From assembly GCA_036322835.1 (NCBI GenBank), contig AP027304.1, positions 62,001-126,000 of the forward strand: 64,000 nt of DNA, written 5' to 3'. The position numbers were made by a program, and so were the translations under genes. Of the stretch, positions 9,064 through 18,073 are shown piece by piece (the stretch's first letter is position 1; each line of letters begins with the position of its first letter). The notes under the pieces were generated by a model. The model saw nothing but the letters and a program-made list of their open reading frames with translations, made no database searches and was not told the DNA's origin. Origin of the DNA: Tenuifilaceae bacterium CYCD. GTDB lineage: Bacteria; Bacteroidota; Bacteroidia; Bacteroidales; Tenuifilaceae.

Positions 9064-10360
9064 TTAAAGTGGTAAGAATTGCTTTTGCCTTGAGCAAGCA
9101 TTCATTGTATTCCTTCACAGGATCGGAATTGAATGTAATTGCTCCTCCTACGGTGAACGAAAGGTAACTATTTTCTTTGTTATAGAGCAAACTACGAATC
9201 ACCACGTTAAAATCAAAATTGCCATCGGGCGTGAAATAGCCAACTGCACCGGAAAATAATCCCCGTTTGGAACGCTCGAACTCCTCAATCAACTGCATTG
9301 CTCTAATTTTTGGGGCTCCAGTCATTGATCCCATCGGAAATGTGGATTTAATAGGCTCTACAACATTTAAATCTGGCTGTAATTTACAGGTTACTGTAGA
9401 TATCATTTGATGAACCTGACAGAAACTGTATACGCCACAAAGTTCATTAACCCGGACCGATCCCTTCGTTGCAACTTTTGATAAATCGTTACGAACCAAA
9501 TCGACAATCATCACGTTTTCGGCTCTCTCCTTGGGATCATTTGCTAATTGATTTTTCATTGCCTCATCCTCAAGCAAATCCTTTTTTCGAGGCGCGGTTC
9601 CTTTTATAGGCTGACTAATAATCAAATCGCCGTCTTTCCTAATATACCTTTCGGGGCTGGCTGAAAGTAAGTACTTATTACCAACCTTCATAAATGCACC
9701 AAATGGAGTTGGAGATATTCTGTATAACCCGTTGAAAACCGATTCTGGGCAGATATCGCAATTATCGTTATAAAACTCCTGACAGAGATTCATTTCGTAG
9801 ATATCGCCCCTCGCAATATGGCTCTTAACCTGATTTATTGTATCCAAGTATTCTTGTCTACTGTATCGCGACTTAAAAACGATATCCTTTTGAAAAGTCG
9901 GATCTTTCTTCTTCTCCGAAAATAACTCTTTAACTAGAGCTTCAATATTATCCTTACCGGTGATATTCTCATAGTAAGAAACGGTAAGAATATTCGATTC
10001 TACAATTAACAATATCTTCGGCTGAAAAAAGAATAACTCAGGAAAACCAATTCCATCATGATTTACTGACGTTAAATCTTCTAACTCATTTTTTAAATCA
10101 TAGAACAAATATCCTAACATCCAGTCGTTTCGTTTTAACGATTCTGAAAGATTATCGAAATGGTTTTTACTGGGATTGCAAACGGAAATTGCGCCTAACC
10201 CTGCAAGCAAATCGAATCTACCACTAATATCTGTTTCAGGAATATGTAGCAAATCCTTTCCTCTAAGTAAAATACCATAATCGAACCTAGCAATACAAAA
10301 CGATAGATTCTCGGCTAAAAGATTCGGATTCTTAATAGTAAACGTTAGGCTATCTCTCAT
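9038..10360 (-). CDS. pabB: Aminodeoxychorismate synthase component I (PabB)
   Basis: 440 residues of the chorismate-binding family. The loop reads PIKGTAPR, with the Lys that marks aminodeoxychorismate synthase; anthranilate synthase has Ala there. GSMTGAPK, FSGAVGYFTPDG and the N-terminal TrpE-like half support this. It converts chorismate and ammonia to 4-amino-4-deoxychorismate on the way to p-aminobenzoate and folate. No glutamine amidotransferase (PabA) or lyase (PabC) gene is adjacent, so these must lie elsewhere. A Bacteroidota-type -7 element sits only 6-13 nt upstream of the ATG, implying a very short or absent leader. Confidence 0.92.
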   Translation of the reverse strand: MRDSLTFTIKNPNLLAENLSFCIARFDYGILLRGKDLLHIPETDISGRFDLLAGLGAISVCNPSKNHFDNLSESLKRNDWMLGYLFYDLKNELEDLTSVNHDGIGFPELFFFQPKILLIVESNILTVSYYENITGKDNIEALVKELFSEKKKDPTFQKDIVFKSRYSRQEYLDTINQVKSHIARGDIYEMNLCQEFYNDNCDICPESVFNGLYRISPTPFGAFMKVGNKYLLSASPERYIRKDGDLIISQPIKGTAPRKKDLLEDEAMKNQLANDPKERAENVMIVDLVRNDLSKVATKGSVRVNELCGVYSFCQVHQMISTVTCKLQPDLNVVEPIKSTFPMGSMTGAPKIRAMQLIEEFERSKRGLFSGAVGYFTPDGNFDFNVVIRSLLYNKENSYLSFTVGGAITFNSDPVKEYNECLLKAKAILTTLNATIENAG

Positions 10361-10365
10361 GCCAA

Positions 10366-10373
10366 CAAAAGTA
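10366..10373 (-). promoter_or_regulatory. Putative -7 element (TACTTTTG) for pabB-tilS
   Basis: TACTTTTG on the minus strand matches the Bacteroidota TAnnTTTG -7 consensus. It lies immediately before the pabB ATG at 10360. No clear TTG element is seen 19-22 bp further upstream. If it is used, the transcript would be nearly leaderless. Confidence 0.35.
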
Positions 10374-10395
10374 CATCAAGACAAAGTATGTATTA

Positions 10396-11418
10396 CTATT
10401 TTTTAGAAATCATTTGCTTAACCATATCGGAAATCGTTACGTCTAAATCAGTATATTTTAGGCCGAACTCTTCGATACTACGCCTGTTGCTAACTTTTAT
10501 TTTGCACCCCACATTCCTAAGCACAAACTTTGGGCTAAAGCCAAAAATCCAACTAACAGGCAACATCAATATTTTAGGGACTATTTTTTGAGGAAGTTTA
10601 AATTTACCCGGAAATCCGTGCTCAATAATATTGGCAAGGCTTAACAGATTAGCAACTCGCGAAACTAAAATATGACGTCCTTGTACATTTTCATTCTCAA
10701 GGGCAAGCACATGAGCCTTTGCTACATCACGCACATCCACAAAGCCAAACTGTAAATCAGGAACTCCCATTCTATATTTTCCACCAATTAAATCGCTCAT
10801 TATTTTTAAGCTCTCCGAGCTTGACCCATCAGTTAACGATGGTCCCATTACCAACGTTGGGTTAATAACAACGAGTGTCCATTTCGACTGCTCATTGAAA
10901 GCACGCCACGCTTCCTTCTCAGCCATTACCTTTGAGTAAGAGTAAGGCTGATGCTTTACACTGCTTGAGAAGTTAAAATATTCCTCAGTAAACTCATCAA
11001 CACCCAAATCTTTTAAATCGGCATTATCGCCATAAACGGCAGCAATGCTAGAGGTTAGCACCACTTTTTTTACTGTTGACGATTTAGTTGCTGAGCTAAG
11101 TACATTCCTTGTTCCCATCACAGCAGGCTTTATCAAATCCTTTTGGGCATCCCGAACGCTTAAAATGAAGGGTGATGCCATATGAATAATAGCATCGGCA
11201 CCTTCGGCTGCATCGTCAAAAGAACCTTCACTAAGCAAATCGGCCTCAAAAAAAGTCAGGTTACCAGAATTCTCTAACTGCGTTAAATGGATGTATTTTT
11301 TACTGTTCCGAAGGTTACGCACTGCAACTCGCACCGAATAACCGTTTTCGAGTAATTTTTTCACCACCCAAGACCCCAAATATCCAGTACCACCAGTTAC
11401 CAATACAACTTTAGACAT
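10396..11418 (-). CDS. NAD(P)-dependent epimerase / dihydroflavonol-4-reductase-like oxidoreductase
   Basis: 340 residues, an extended short-chain dehydrogenase. The N-terminal Rossmann motif is VTGGTGYLGSW (residues 7-17). The catalytic Tyr-Lys pair lies in the segment PYSYSKVMAEKEAW near residue 160, with LTSSIAAVYG before it. Similarity is greatest to dihydroflavonol-reductase/cinnamoyl-CoA-reductase-like bacterial enzymes that reduce a carbonyl with NAD(P)H. The substrate cannot be told from sequence. It lies between pabB and an outer-membrane-protein gene on the same strand, with 24 bp to the latter. Confidence 0.85.
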   Translation of the reverse strand: MSKVVLVTGGTGYLGSWVVKKLLENGYSVRVAVRNLRNSKKYIHLTQLENSGNLTFFEADLLSEGSFDDAAEGADAIIHMASPFILSVRDAQKDLIKPAVMGTRNVLSSATKSSTVKKVVLTSSIAAVYGDNADLKDLGVDEFTEEYFNFSSSVKHQPYSYSKVMAEKEAWRAFNEQSKWTLVVINPTLVMGPSLTDGSSSESLKIMSDLIGGKYRMGVPDLQFGFVDVRDVAKAHVLALENENVQGRHILVSRVANLLSLANIIEHGFPGKFKLPQKIVPKILMLPVSWIFGFSPKFVLRNVGCKIKVSNRRSIEEFGLKYTDLDVTISDMVKQMISKK

Positions 11419-11442
11419 AATCGAATAATTTAATTATCACCG

Positions 11443-13365
11443 CTACTCAAAAGGAACAACATAAGGTTCCTGCATCCTAAACTGTTCAAATCGTTTCCGA
11501 CTTTCTGTTGTAATAAGCCAGTACGCCGCCTCTGCATCGCTAGGTAATTTTGGATAATACCCAAACCGAACCAGTAAAGTTGGAAATATTAAACTTTCAT
11601 TTTTAATACGAAGGCCAAGTCCAAATCCGGAATAAACGGGATTGCTATACACTAAGTCATCAGACGGACCAATCAACCCCAAATCGCAAAATAAAAAGTA
11701 AGCAAACCTAAAACCGTATACATACAAAGGACTATACGCTACGGTTTCCAGATTTACCATTAATCGAGTAGATCCTGTAAGTTTATTACTTCTAAGGCCT
11801 CTTACGCCATAATCACTTCTCAATGCAATGTATTCCTTTTCCCCATTAAATCGGGAAAAACCTCTCGTAAAATCATATCTCATAAACTGACGCATATCAT
11901 ATCTTCCTACCGAAAATAAATTAGAAATGTACGATGACCGAATATTCACAACCGCTTGTTCAACTTTCGCATCATCAGCCATATAGCCTCCAGTTCTAAA
12001 AGATATATACAGGTAACCAAGAGGAGTAATTTCGGCAGCAGACATTTCCCCACTCATCAAAACCCTTCGTTGATACTGGCTTTGTTCAATTCCCGACGAA
12101 AGTTGAACCTTAAATCCTATTGGGATATCCTCCGTAGATCCAAATGAGTAAATTAAGTTTGATTGATATAAATTTTGATTGGACAAACCTGCAGAAAAGA
12201 GATACTGGTAGGTTGAATGGAAGTATGGATTATAATCTAACGCAATGCTATCCGATTTATCAAAATCAACCTTTTTATACTTAAATGCCAACGTTAAATT
12301 ATAGGGAGCCGTTGTAAGGTTTTTTCTACTAACTCGGAATGACCGGCCAATCCACCAGTCTAAAACATTGTAGTTAATAGATATTGACGAATCTTTAGAA
12401 AATATTTTGTAAGGTTCCTTGCTATGAAAATATAAAGCCCCACCCGCAAACATAGCTTTAGATGCATAAAAATCTCTATTCAAACTTGCATAGTAAGAAT
12501 TGTAGCCCAAACCTTGCCGAAACCAAAAATTTGATTTAAAAAAGGAACCCGCAATATTTTTAACATCTATCTCTCCTTTATACCCCCACCTATCAGATAT
12601 TGATTTATCGTAATATGCAGAAGCACTAGCGCCAACACCTATACCACCAAAGTTACTTTCCGATATAACAACACTCTCTTTATTTACATTTTCAATTCTA
12701 ACACCAATGGCTAAAGTCCACTTATCCTTCGTCACAATAATTGCGCGTACTTTATTGGTGTCGGCAAGTGTTTCAACTATAATATTGGCGTCCTCGATGT
12801 AAGGTAACTCACGTAAAAGCTGCTCTGTTTCGGACAGATCAACAGGCTTTAGCATTTCTCCAACCTTAAAAAGTAAGTTGTCCTCGATAACTCTCCTTGA
12901 GGTTAGAATTCGCAACGAATTTCCAAATTTTTCGACGAAAGTGGTGGGAACAATTGAAGTATCGTAAACCGACTGTCCAAACGATTTAAGCCTTACAATA
13001 CGCACCTCATCTATTTGCTTATTGGCATACTTCAAGAACTTTTCTCGCGACTCAAATTCCCTAATATACTTTCCGGAAGTGGAAAGTTCTTCTTTTCTAA
13101 GCACAAGCCCATAGAGCTGACGAATCACATAATGACTTTTAGTACTATCCTTCAATCGGTTAACTACCAAATTATGTCCAATAGTATCGTTAAGATTTTG
13201 CATTGAATCCGACTGATACAACGAATCGTTCTTAACATTCGAAAAATGAGTATTTGCACTCTTAATAAATGTTTGGGCGTTTGAGGTATGTACGATAAAA
13301 AACACCACCGATACTAGAGTATAGATGGTGAATTTATATGATGTTTTAAGGGAAAATCTGAGCAT
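11443..13365 (-). CDS. Outer-membrane protein with POTRA-like domain and beta-barrel
   Basis: 640 residues. A signal peptide (hydrophobic FTIYTLVSVVFFIVHTSNA) precedes the mature protein. A POTRA-like segment (residues about 150-215: LFKVGEMLKPVDLSETEQLL, LPYIEDANIIVE) is followed by a long, aromatic-rich antiparallel barrel. The barrel ends with a BamA/TamA-like C-terminal third (GFGLGLRIKNESLIFPTLLVRFGYYP). It resembles the BamA/TamA/surface-antigen superfamily of Bacteroidota but is shorter than true BamA, with one recognisable POTRA unit. Role unknown; an accessory protein-insertion or transport barrel is the best guess. Confidence 0.75.
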   Translation of the reverse strand: MLRFSLKTSYKFTIYTLVSVVFFIVHTSNAQTFIKSANTHFSNVKNDSLYQSDSMQNLNDTIGHNLVVNRLKDSTKSHYVIRQLYGLVLRKEELSTSGKYIREFESREKFLKYANKQIDEVRIVRLKSFGQSVYDTSIVPTTFVEKFGNSLRILTSRRVIEDNLLFKVGEMLKPVDLSETEQLLRELPYIEDANIIVETLADTNKVRAIIVTKDKWTLAIGVRIENVNKESVVISESNFGGIGVGASASAYYDKSISDRWGYKGEIDVKNIAGSFFKSNFWFRQGLGYNSYYASLNRDFYASKAMFAGGALYFHSKEPYKIFSKDSSISINYNVLDWWIGRSFRVSRKNLTTAPYNLTLAFKYKKVDFDKSDSIALDYNPYFHSTYQYLFSAGLSNQNLYQSNLIYSFGSTEDIPIGFKVQLSSGIEQSQYQRRVLMSGEMSAAEITPLGYLYISFRTGGYMADDAKVEQAVVNIRSSYISNLFSVGRYDMRQFMRYDFTRGFSRFNGEKEYIALRSDYGVRGLRSNKLTGSTRLMVNLETVAYSPLYVYGFRFAYFLFCDLGLIGPSDDLVYSNPVYSGFGLGLRIKNESLIFPTLLVRFGYYPKLPSDAEAAYWLITTESRKRFEQFRMQEPYVVPFE

Positions 13366-13392
13366 GATAAGGGTCAGTTATAGCCCCACGTG

Positions 13393-13971
13393 TTAATCCT
13401 TGGAGAACTTTTTGGCATTAATTTCAACCTTTAGGATAAAAAAATAGTTCTCCTCATCGAGCTGTAAGAATTGGTAATTAAGAACTTCTCCGGTTTTTCT
13501 AGCAATATCAATTAATCCCAAACCAGCACCACCCTTATCGGATAGACTTCCCTCACGAATTTGGCGTTTATACATCTCCTTTAATTCACTTGGCGAAGCA
13601 TTATTTACGGTTATCAATGCTTGTTCAAGCGGTTCCTTATGCCTTTTTGATACCTTATTTGAAGTTATAACATAGTAAGTATCGTGTTTTTTCCCAATAA
13701 CAAACAAACCATTCCCGATGTTTCCATCCTTAATCTCATCGGAATGCTTATTCATATTCTGAAGGGTCTCCACCATTACATGATAAACCTTACGTTGAAC
13801 GGATCGTTCCTCACTGTTTTTTTCCATATCCGACTCGGCCATTGATGTAAACATCTTAGTAATTTCGTGGCTAAATTCTCCTAAGTAAACTAGAGAAAAG
13901 CCATTCTCAATCATTTCATCATAAATATTTGATATAGATTTAATGAAATTGAAGGTAAGATTCATGCTCAT
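13393..13971 (-). CDS. SiaB-like protein kinase (DUF6272 family)
   Basis: 192 residues with a histidine-kinase-like ATPase fold. The N-box equivalent is VYHVMVETLQNMNKHS (about residues 66-81) and the G-box is SDKGGAGLGLIDIARKTG (about 146-163). It resembles the SiaB kinase of the SiaABCD switch of Pseudomonas and Bacteroidota DUF6272 proteins, which phosphorylate small SiaC-type (DUF1987) partners. No SiaC, SiaA or SiaD gene is visible nearby. A Met two codons in is an alternative start. It is separated from the upstream peptidase gene by a strong terminator and so is probably transcribed from its own promoter. Confidence 0.7.
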   Translation of the reverse strand: MSMNLTFNFIKSISNIYDEMIENGFSLVYLGEFSHEITKMFTSMAESDMEKNSEERSVQRKVYHVMVETLQNMNKHSDEIKDGNIGNGLFVIGKKHDTYYVITSNKVSKRHKEPLEQALITVNNASPSELKEMYKRQIREGSLSDKGGAGLGLIDIARKTGEVLNYQFLQLDEENYFFILKVEINAKKFSKD

Positions 13972-14042
13972 AGCTCTTTGATGTTAAACATTGCTTTATT
14001 TGGCTAAATATATACAAACTTTATCCACATTCCAAACGATTG

Positions 14043-14072
14043 ATAAAAAAAGGTCGGATTTCTCCGACCTTT
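14043..14072 (-). terminator. Intrinsic terminator after the M49-like peptidase gene
   Basis: A 10-bp perfect stem (AAAGGTCGGA / TCCGACCTTT) with loop TTTC is followed on the minus strand by a run of Ts (TTTTTTTATC). It lies 8 nt past the stop of the peptidase gene. Confidence 0.85.
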
Positions 14073-14079
14073 ATTTTGA

Positions 14080-15711
14080 CTATAAACCTAACATCTCTTT
14101 GCCTTGAATACATCTTATATCTCGAGGAATATTGGCTTCGGAAACCCGATCGAGATCCCTCTGTAGCTCCTCACCTATGAAACCTTTTTCCGCGAAAAGT
14201 TTCTTAGTTCCCTCATAATCACCATTACCTTGCAGGGTTAAAATATCCTTTGCTAGAGAATTCATAGCTACTGTCATCTTATCAAAATTTACCCTATACG
14301 TGCCGGTTTGAGGATTACGCTCAAACGCTCCCCGTTCTTGCAAATAGTAAAAGCATACCATGTTTGCTTTACCATGCGAAGATGCTGCACCAAACCTTAC
14401 CGAACGGAAAATTCCTGCAACAAAGGTTACATAGTTATCCATTAAATCTTTTTCAGGAAGTTCGCCCATTTCGGCAAGCTTTGAAACCATATAAAGTCCC
14501 ATGATATCGGCTTTTCCTTCTTCTAGTGCGCTGTGCATCTCTTTCATCGACTCACGCACAGTACCTTTTCCATTAATTAGATTCTTTATGCCTAAACCAT
14601 GTCCAACTTCATGGAACATTACATTCTCAAAGAATGCATCAAACTTGATATAACTGCGTTGATCCTCATCAATTAACATATTACCAATAGGAAGTAAAAT
14701 TTGATCGAATTTGTACTTCATGGCATTCTTCAACTGCAACTTCCGGCTTCCTTTCTCAAGGTGAACCTTGGGATCATTTGGAAGGTTAATTGCGATTGTT
14801 TTACTTCCAGAATTGCAGTCACCTGCATAGTAAACAACATCGTAAACACCCAAATCGGAATCAAGCCCAGGAACTTCTTTTTTATAAGCAGCCTCTACGG
14901 GTAAACTTTCCTGAAGCTTTGGGAGCAATGCAGCAAATCGAGCGATTTTTTGAGACCAATCTAAGTCTTTTATCAAAATGTAAGCCTCGTAAGCAGCTTT
15001 ATAGTTGAAAAGTGCATCTTCGTAATTCTCTATAGGGCCAATCACAAAATCAATATTGTTGGATTTCATATCCATCCAAGCCATATCGCTGGCAAAATAC
15101 TCATCGGTTAATAATGCTTCTGCGCGTAAATTCAAATACTTCTTCAAACCTTCATCCTCTGCTAATTCAGCGGCTTTACGGACTAATTCCACAGCCTTAT
15201 CGATTTGTTCCTTGTACGCAACATGGTAAGGAATAGACTCCAGTTTTCCTTCGGAATTACGACGAATCACGGTGTAAAGGCTTGTTTTATCCTTCGCATC
15301 AAACGCTTCGAACTCCTCCTTGGTCATATCTACAGGGTAAAACTGAGCACCCAGTGGTTTCTCGCCGTAACCATCAATAAAGGGCTTATTGCCATCAAGG
15401 CGCTCCCACGGTCCATAATTGATTTCGGCAAAATCGCGGGTTGCCTCATCGGTGATAGACTGCAGCAAATTTTCCTTGTTGCCGAAGGCCTGCTTCCAAT
15501 ATAAATCATCTATAATTTGAGCAGCCTCAAATAAATACGGTAGCATTTGACGTTCCTTGGCCGAAAGATGTATTATATCAGAACGTAACTCAACAGGAGC
15601 GTACTCATCAACTTTTTTTTGCATGGGCGATTTCACCTCCTTGTTTTGCTTAGTACCACATGATGTAAATGCTATGGTTGCAACAAGTGCATATACCAAA
15701 TATTTTTTCAT
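14080..15711 (-). CDS. Lipoprotein zinc peptidase, M49 (dipeptidyl-peptidase III)-like
   Basis: 543 residues. A lipoprotein signal (AFTSCGTK, Cys18) indicates a periplasmic membrane anchor. The zinc site is seen as HEVGHG (His367, Glu368, His371) and a downstream EEGKAD (Glu397/398), the layout of the M49/DPP III family. Classical DPP III has the longer HEXXGH, so here the motif is the HExxH variant found in bacterial members. Flanking text (GDCNSGSKTIAINLPND, FDAFFENVMFHE) matches Bacteroidota Zn-dependent hydrolases of this group. The likely role is exopeptidase cleavage of short peptides; the true substrate is unknown. Length fits the family. Confidence 0.85.
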   Translation of the reverse strand: MKKYLVYALVATIAFTSCGTKQNKEVKSPMQKKVDEYAPVELRSDIIHLSAKERQMLPYLFEAAQIIDDLYWKQAFGNKENLLQSITDEATRDFAEINYGPWERLDGNKPFIDGYGEKPLGAQFYPVDMTKEEFEAFDAKDKTSLYTVIRRNSEGKLESIPYHVAYKEQIDKAVELVRKAAELAEDEGLKKYLNLRAEALLTDEYFASDMAWMDMKSNNIDFVIGPIENYEDALFNYKAAYEAYILIKDLDWSQKIARFAALLPKLQESLPVEAAYKKEVPGLDSDLGVYDVVYYAGDCNSGSKTIAINLPNDPKVHLEKGSRKLQLKNAMKYKFDQILLPIGNMLIDEDQRSYIKFDAFFENVMFHEVGHGLGIKNLINGKGTVRESMKEMHSALEEGKADIMGLYMVSKLAEMGELPEKDLMDNYVTFVAGIFRSVRFGAASSHGKANMVCFYYLQERGAFERNPQTGTYRVNFDKMTVAMNSLAKDILTLQGNGDYEGTKKLFAEKGFIGEELQRDLDRVSEANIPRDIRCIQGKEMLGL

Positions 15712-15733
15712 GATGATTAATTTTAGGTTGATA

Positions 15734-16438
15734 TTATTTATTTTCTTCTAGTACATCGTCGGAGTTAAACTTAAATCCTAAACGTTTACCTGTTTGCATT
15801 TTCGAATTCTCAATCTTTGTATTCATCTGCATTACAGAGGCAATTTTAACCACATCGTAGGGTGGAACCAGCAAATCGAATTCAAGGGTATAGAGAATGG
15901 CCGATTCAATAATTTGACGAAGTGCATCCTTGTTTATCACAGCAGATCCAAAGTTATTGTACAGGAATCCCATTTGACGCTTTCCCTCAACAAAGTAATG
16001 GTAATCCTTATTCACAAAAATTCTACCGATAAGGTATCCAAGGTCATCCAATCTGTTATACTTGAATGAATCGGTAAGAAAGTTGTAAATATTTATGATA
16101 CCGGAGTACGTTGCCAGCTTGTTTTCCTTCACATACGAAAGTTTCCAGACATTATGATCGCGGTCGAACTCAAAAATGTTGGTATGCATGCTAAAAATTA
16201 GCAAATCCCCTGCAACTCTAATTTCAGCCTCAAATTTACCCCGATCACGATACTCCAATCGAACACGTTTGTCAACATTCTTCAAGTTGAGGTTAAGATC
16301 GTTTGACATCTCGTGCAACACTTCTTTTATCATGTTAAATACCTCGAAGGTATTATCGTAAATTTTCTGCTTCAATACCGATTTTTCCGAAAGAAGACCC
16401 GTTATAAGCTGCTTCGGTTCTTGCTGAGAATTATCCAT
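15734..16438 (-). CDS. Conserved hypothetical cytoplasmic protein
   Basis: 234 residues, no signal peptide or membrane segment. The N-terminal third is predicted helical (SEKSVLKQKIYDNTFEVFNMIKEVLHEM). It continues into a mixed alpha/beta core with many aromatics (IFEFDRDHNVWKLSYV, DYHYFVEGKRQMGFLYNNFG). The C-terminus is charged. I do not recognise the family. It lies 22 bp upstream of the M49-like peptidase on the same strand and 58 bp after proS, so it may be co-transcribed with the peptidase. Confidence 0.75.
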   Translation of the reverse strand: MDNSQQEPKQLITGLLSEKSVLKQKIYDNTFEVFNMIKEVLHEMSNDLNLNLKNVDKRVRLEYRDRGKFEAEIRVAGDLLIFSMHTNIFEFDRDHNVWKLSYVKENKLATYSGIINIYNFLTDSFKYNRLDDLGYLIGRIFVNKDYHYFVEGKRQMGFLYNNFGSAVINKDALRQIIESAILYTLEFDLLVPPYDVVKIASVMQMNTKIENSKMQTGKRLGFKFNSDDVLEENK

Positions 16439-16496
16439 GAAAGTACGTTTTAGGATTTAATACTCAAATATACAAATGTTATTGTTTACTGCAAGT

Positions 16497-17972
16497 TTAA
16501 TATGCAAGAGCAAAAATAGCACGTTGTTTAGAGGGTTTTCCAGTAAGAATACATTTTCCCTCCTCCATTTCGCCATCAATAGGGATACACCTAATAGTTG
16601 CCTTGGTTTCTTCCTTAATAATTTGTTCTGTTTCAACAGTTCCATCCCAATGGGCTAAAACAAAACCACCCTTTTCAGTAAGCACCTTTTTGAACTCCTC
16701 GTAGGTATCAACCTTTGTAATATTTTGGCTTCGGAACTCAACGGCTCTAGTGTAAAGATTATTCTGAATATCGTCCAGCAAGTTTACAATTGAAGTAGCA
16801 AGACCTTCCTGAGGTAAGTACTGTTTTTGAAGAGTATCACGCCTTGCAACCTCAACAGTTCCCTTTTCTAAGTCTTTCGGACCAATTGCAATCCTAACAG
16901 GATAACCCTTCATCTCGTACTCGGCAAATTTAAAACCTGGCTTATAGTTATCCCTATCATCATAGTGGGTTGTTATGCCCTGTAGGTGCAAAGCCTCCCT
17001 TAATTGCTTAACTTTTTCGGTGATTTTAGCCAACTCCTCATCACTCTTATAAATGGGAACAAAAACAACCTGCGTTGGAGCCAACATTGGAGGAAGAACC
17101 AAGCCATTATCATCGGAGTGAATCATCACCAAAGCCCCCATCAATCGTGTGGATACACCCCACGAGGTGGCCCATACATAGTCAAGAACGCTATCCTTAT
17201 TTAGGAATTTTACGTCAAATGCTTTTGCAAAATTTTGCCCTAAGAAATGGGATGTTCCAGCCTGCAAAGCTTTACCATCCTGCATCATAGCTTCAATAGA
17301 ATAAGTATCGATAGCTCCAGCAAAGCGTTCCGATTCCGATTTACGGCCAATAACAACAGGCATTGCCATCCAGTTCTGGGCAAAAGTTGCATAAACATTT
17401 ATCATGCGCTCTGCTTCCTCCACAGCCTCCTGCCTTGTTGCATGAGCAGTGTGTCCCTCCTGCCATAAAAATTCCGCAGTACGCAAAAATAATCGTGTTC
17501 TCATCTCCCACCGAACAACGTTAGCCCACTGATTTAAGAGAATGGGCAAATCGCGGTATGATTGAATCCACCCCTTGTAGGTATTCCAAATTATGGTTTC
17601 TGATGTAGGTCTAACAATCAACTCTTCCTCAAGTTTAGCCTCATCATCCACAACAACACCTTTCCCGTTAGGATCATTTTTCAAACGATAATGCGTAACA
17701 ACTGCACACTCCTTTGCAAAACCTTCAACATGCGAAGCCTCCTTGCTAAAAAATGATTTAGGGATAAATAGTGGAAAATATGCATTCTGATGCCCAGTCT
17801 CCTTAAACATCTTATCGAGTTGAGCCTGCATTTTTTCCCATATTGCAAAACCGTAAGGTTTAATAACCATACAACCTCTAACAGCAGAATAATCAGCTAG
17901 TCCAGCCTTTGTTACGATATCGTTATACCACTGTGAATAATTCTCGTTTCTGCCTGTAATTTCCTTTGCCAT
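16497..17972 (-). CDS. proS: Prolyl-tRNA synthetase, archaeal/eukaryal type
   Basis: 491 residues. Class II aminoacyl-tRNA synthetase that charges tRNA-Pro in the cytoplasm. Motif 2 ([20 protein letters not shown]) and motif 3 ([17 protein letters not shown]) are clear. The C-terminal anticodon-binding domain and the zinc-binding-like tail ending in FALAY mark the short archaeal/eukaryal-like ProRS without the editing insertion of the E. coli form. This form is common in Bacteroidota. The ATG at 17972 gives the usual N-terminus ([18 protein letters not shown]). It is divergent from the following lipoprotein gene, with shared upstream DNA. Confidence 0.96.
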   Translation of the reverse strand: MAKEITGRNENYSQWYNDIVTKAGLADYSAVRGCMVIKPYGFAIWEKMQAQLDKMFKETGHQNAYFPLFIPKSFFSKEASHVEGFAKECAVVTHYRLKNDPNGKGVVVDDEAKLEEELIVRPTSETIIWNTYKGWIQSYRDLPILLNQWANVVRWEMRTRLFLRTAEFLWQEGHTAHATRQEAVEEAERMINVYATFAQNWMAMPVVIGRKSESERFAGAIDTYSIEAMMQDGKALQAGTSHFLGQNFAKAFDVKFLNKDSVLDYVWATSWGVSTRLMGALVMIHSDDNGLVLPPMLAPTQVVFVPIYKSDEELAKITEKVKQLREALHLQGITTHYDDRDNYKPGFKFAEYEMKGYPVRIAIGPKDLEKGTVEVARRDTLQKQYLPQEGLATSIVNLLDDIQNNLYTRAVEFRSQNITKVDTYEEFKKVLTEKGGFVLAHWDGTVETEQIIKEETKATIRCIPIDGEMEEGKCILTGKPSKQRAIFALAY

Positions 17973-18021
17973 AGCCTTTATTTGGTATGAAATTTGTAGT
18001 ATTTTAGTTAGTAATACTCAG

Positions 18022-18029
18022 CAAAAATA
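18022..18029 (-). promoter_or_regulatory. Putative -7 element (TATTTTTG) for proS
   Basis: On the minus strand TATTTTTG matches TAnnTTTG, about 50 nt before the proS ATG in the 101-bp divergent gap. No well-spaced TTG element was seen, so confidence is modest. Confidence 0.3.
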
Positions 18030-18073
18030 ACGATAATTTTAAACTAATACTATAACCCAACAGGAGGTACATC

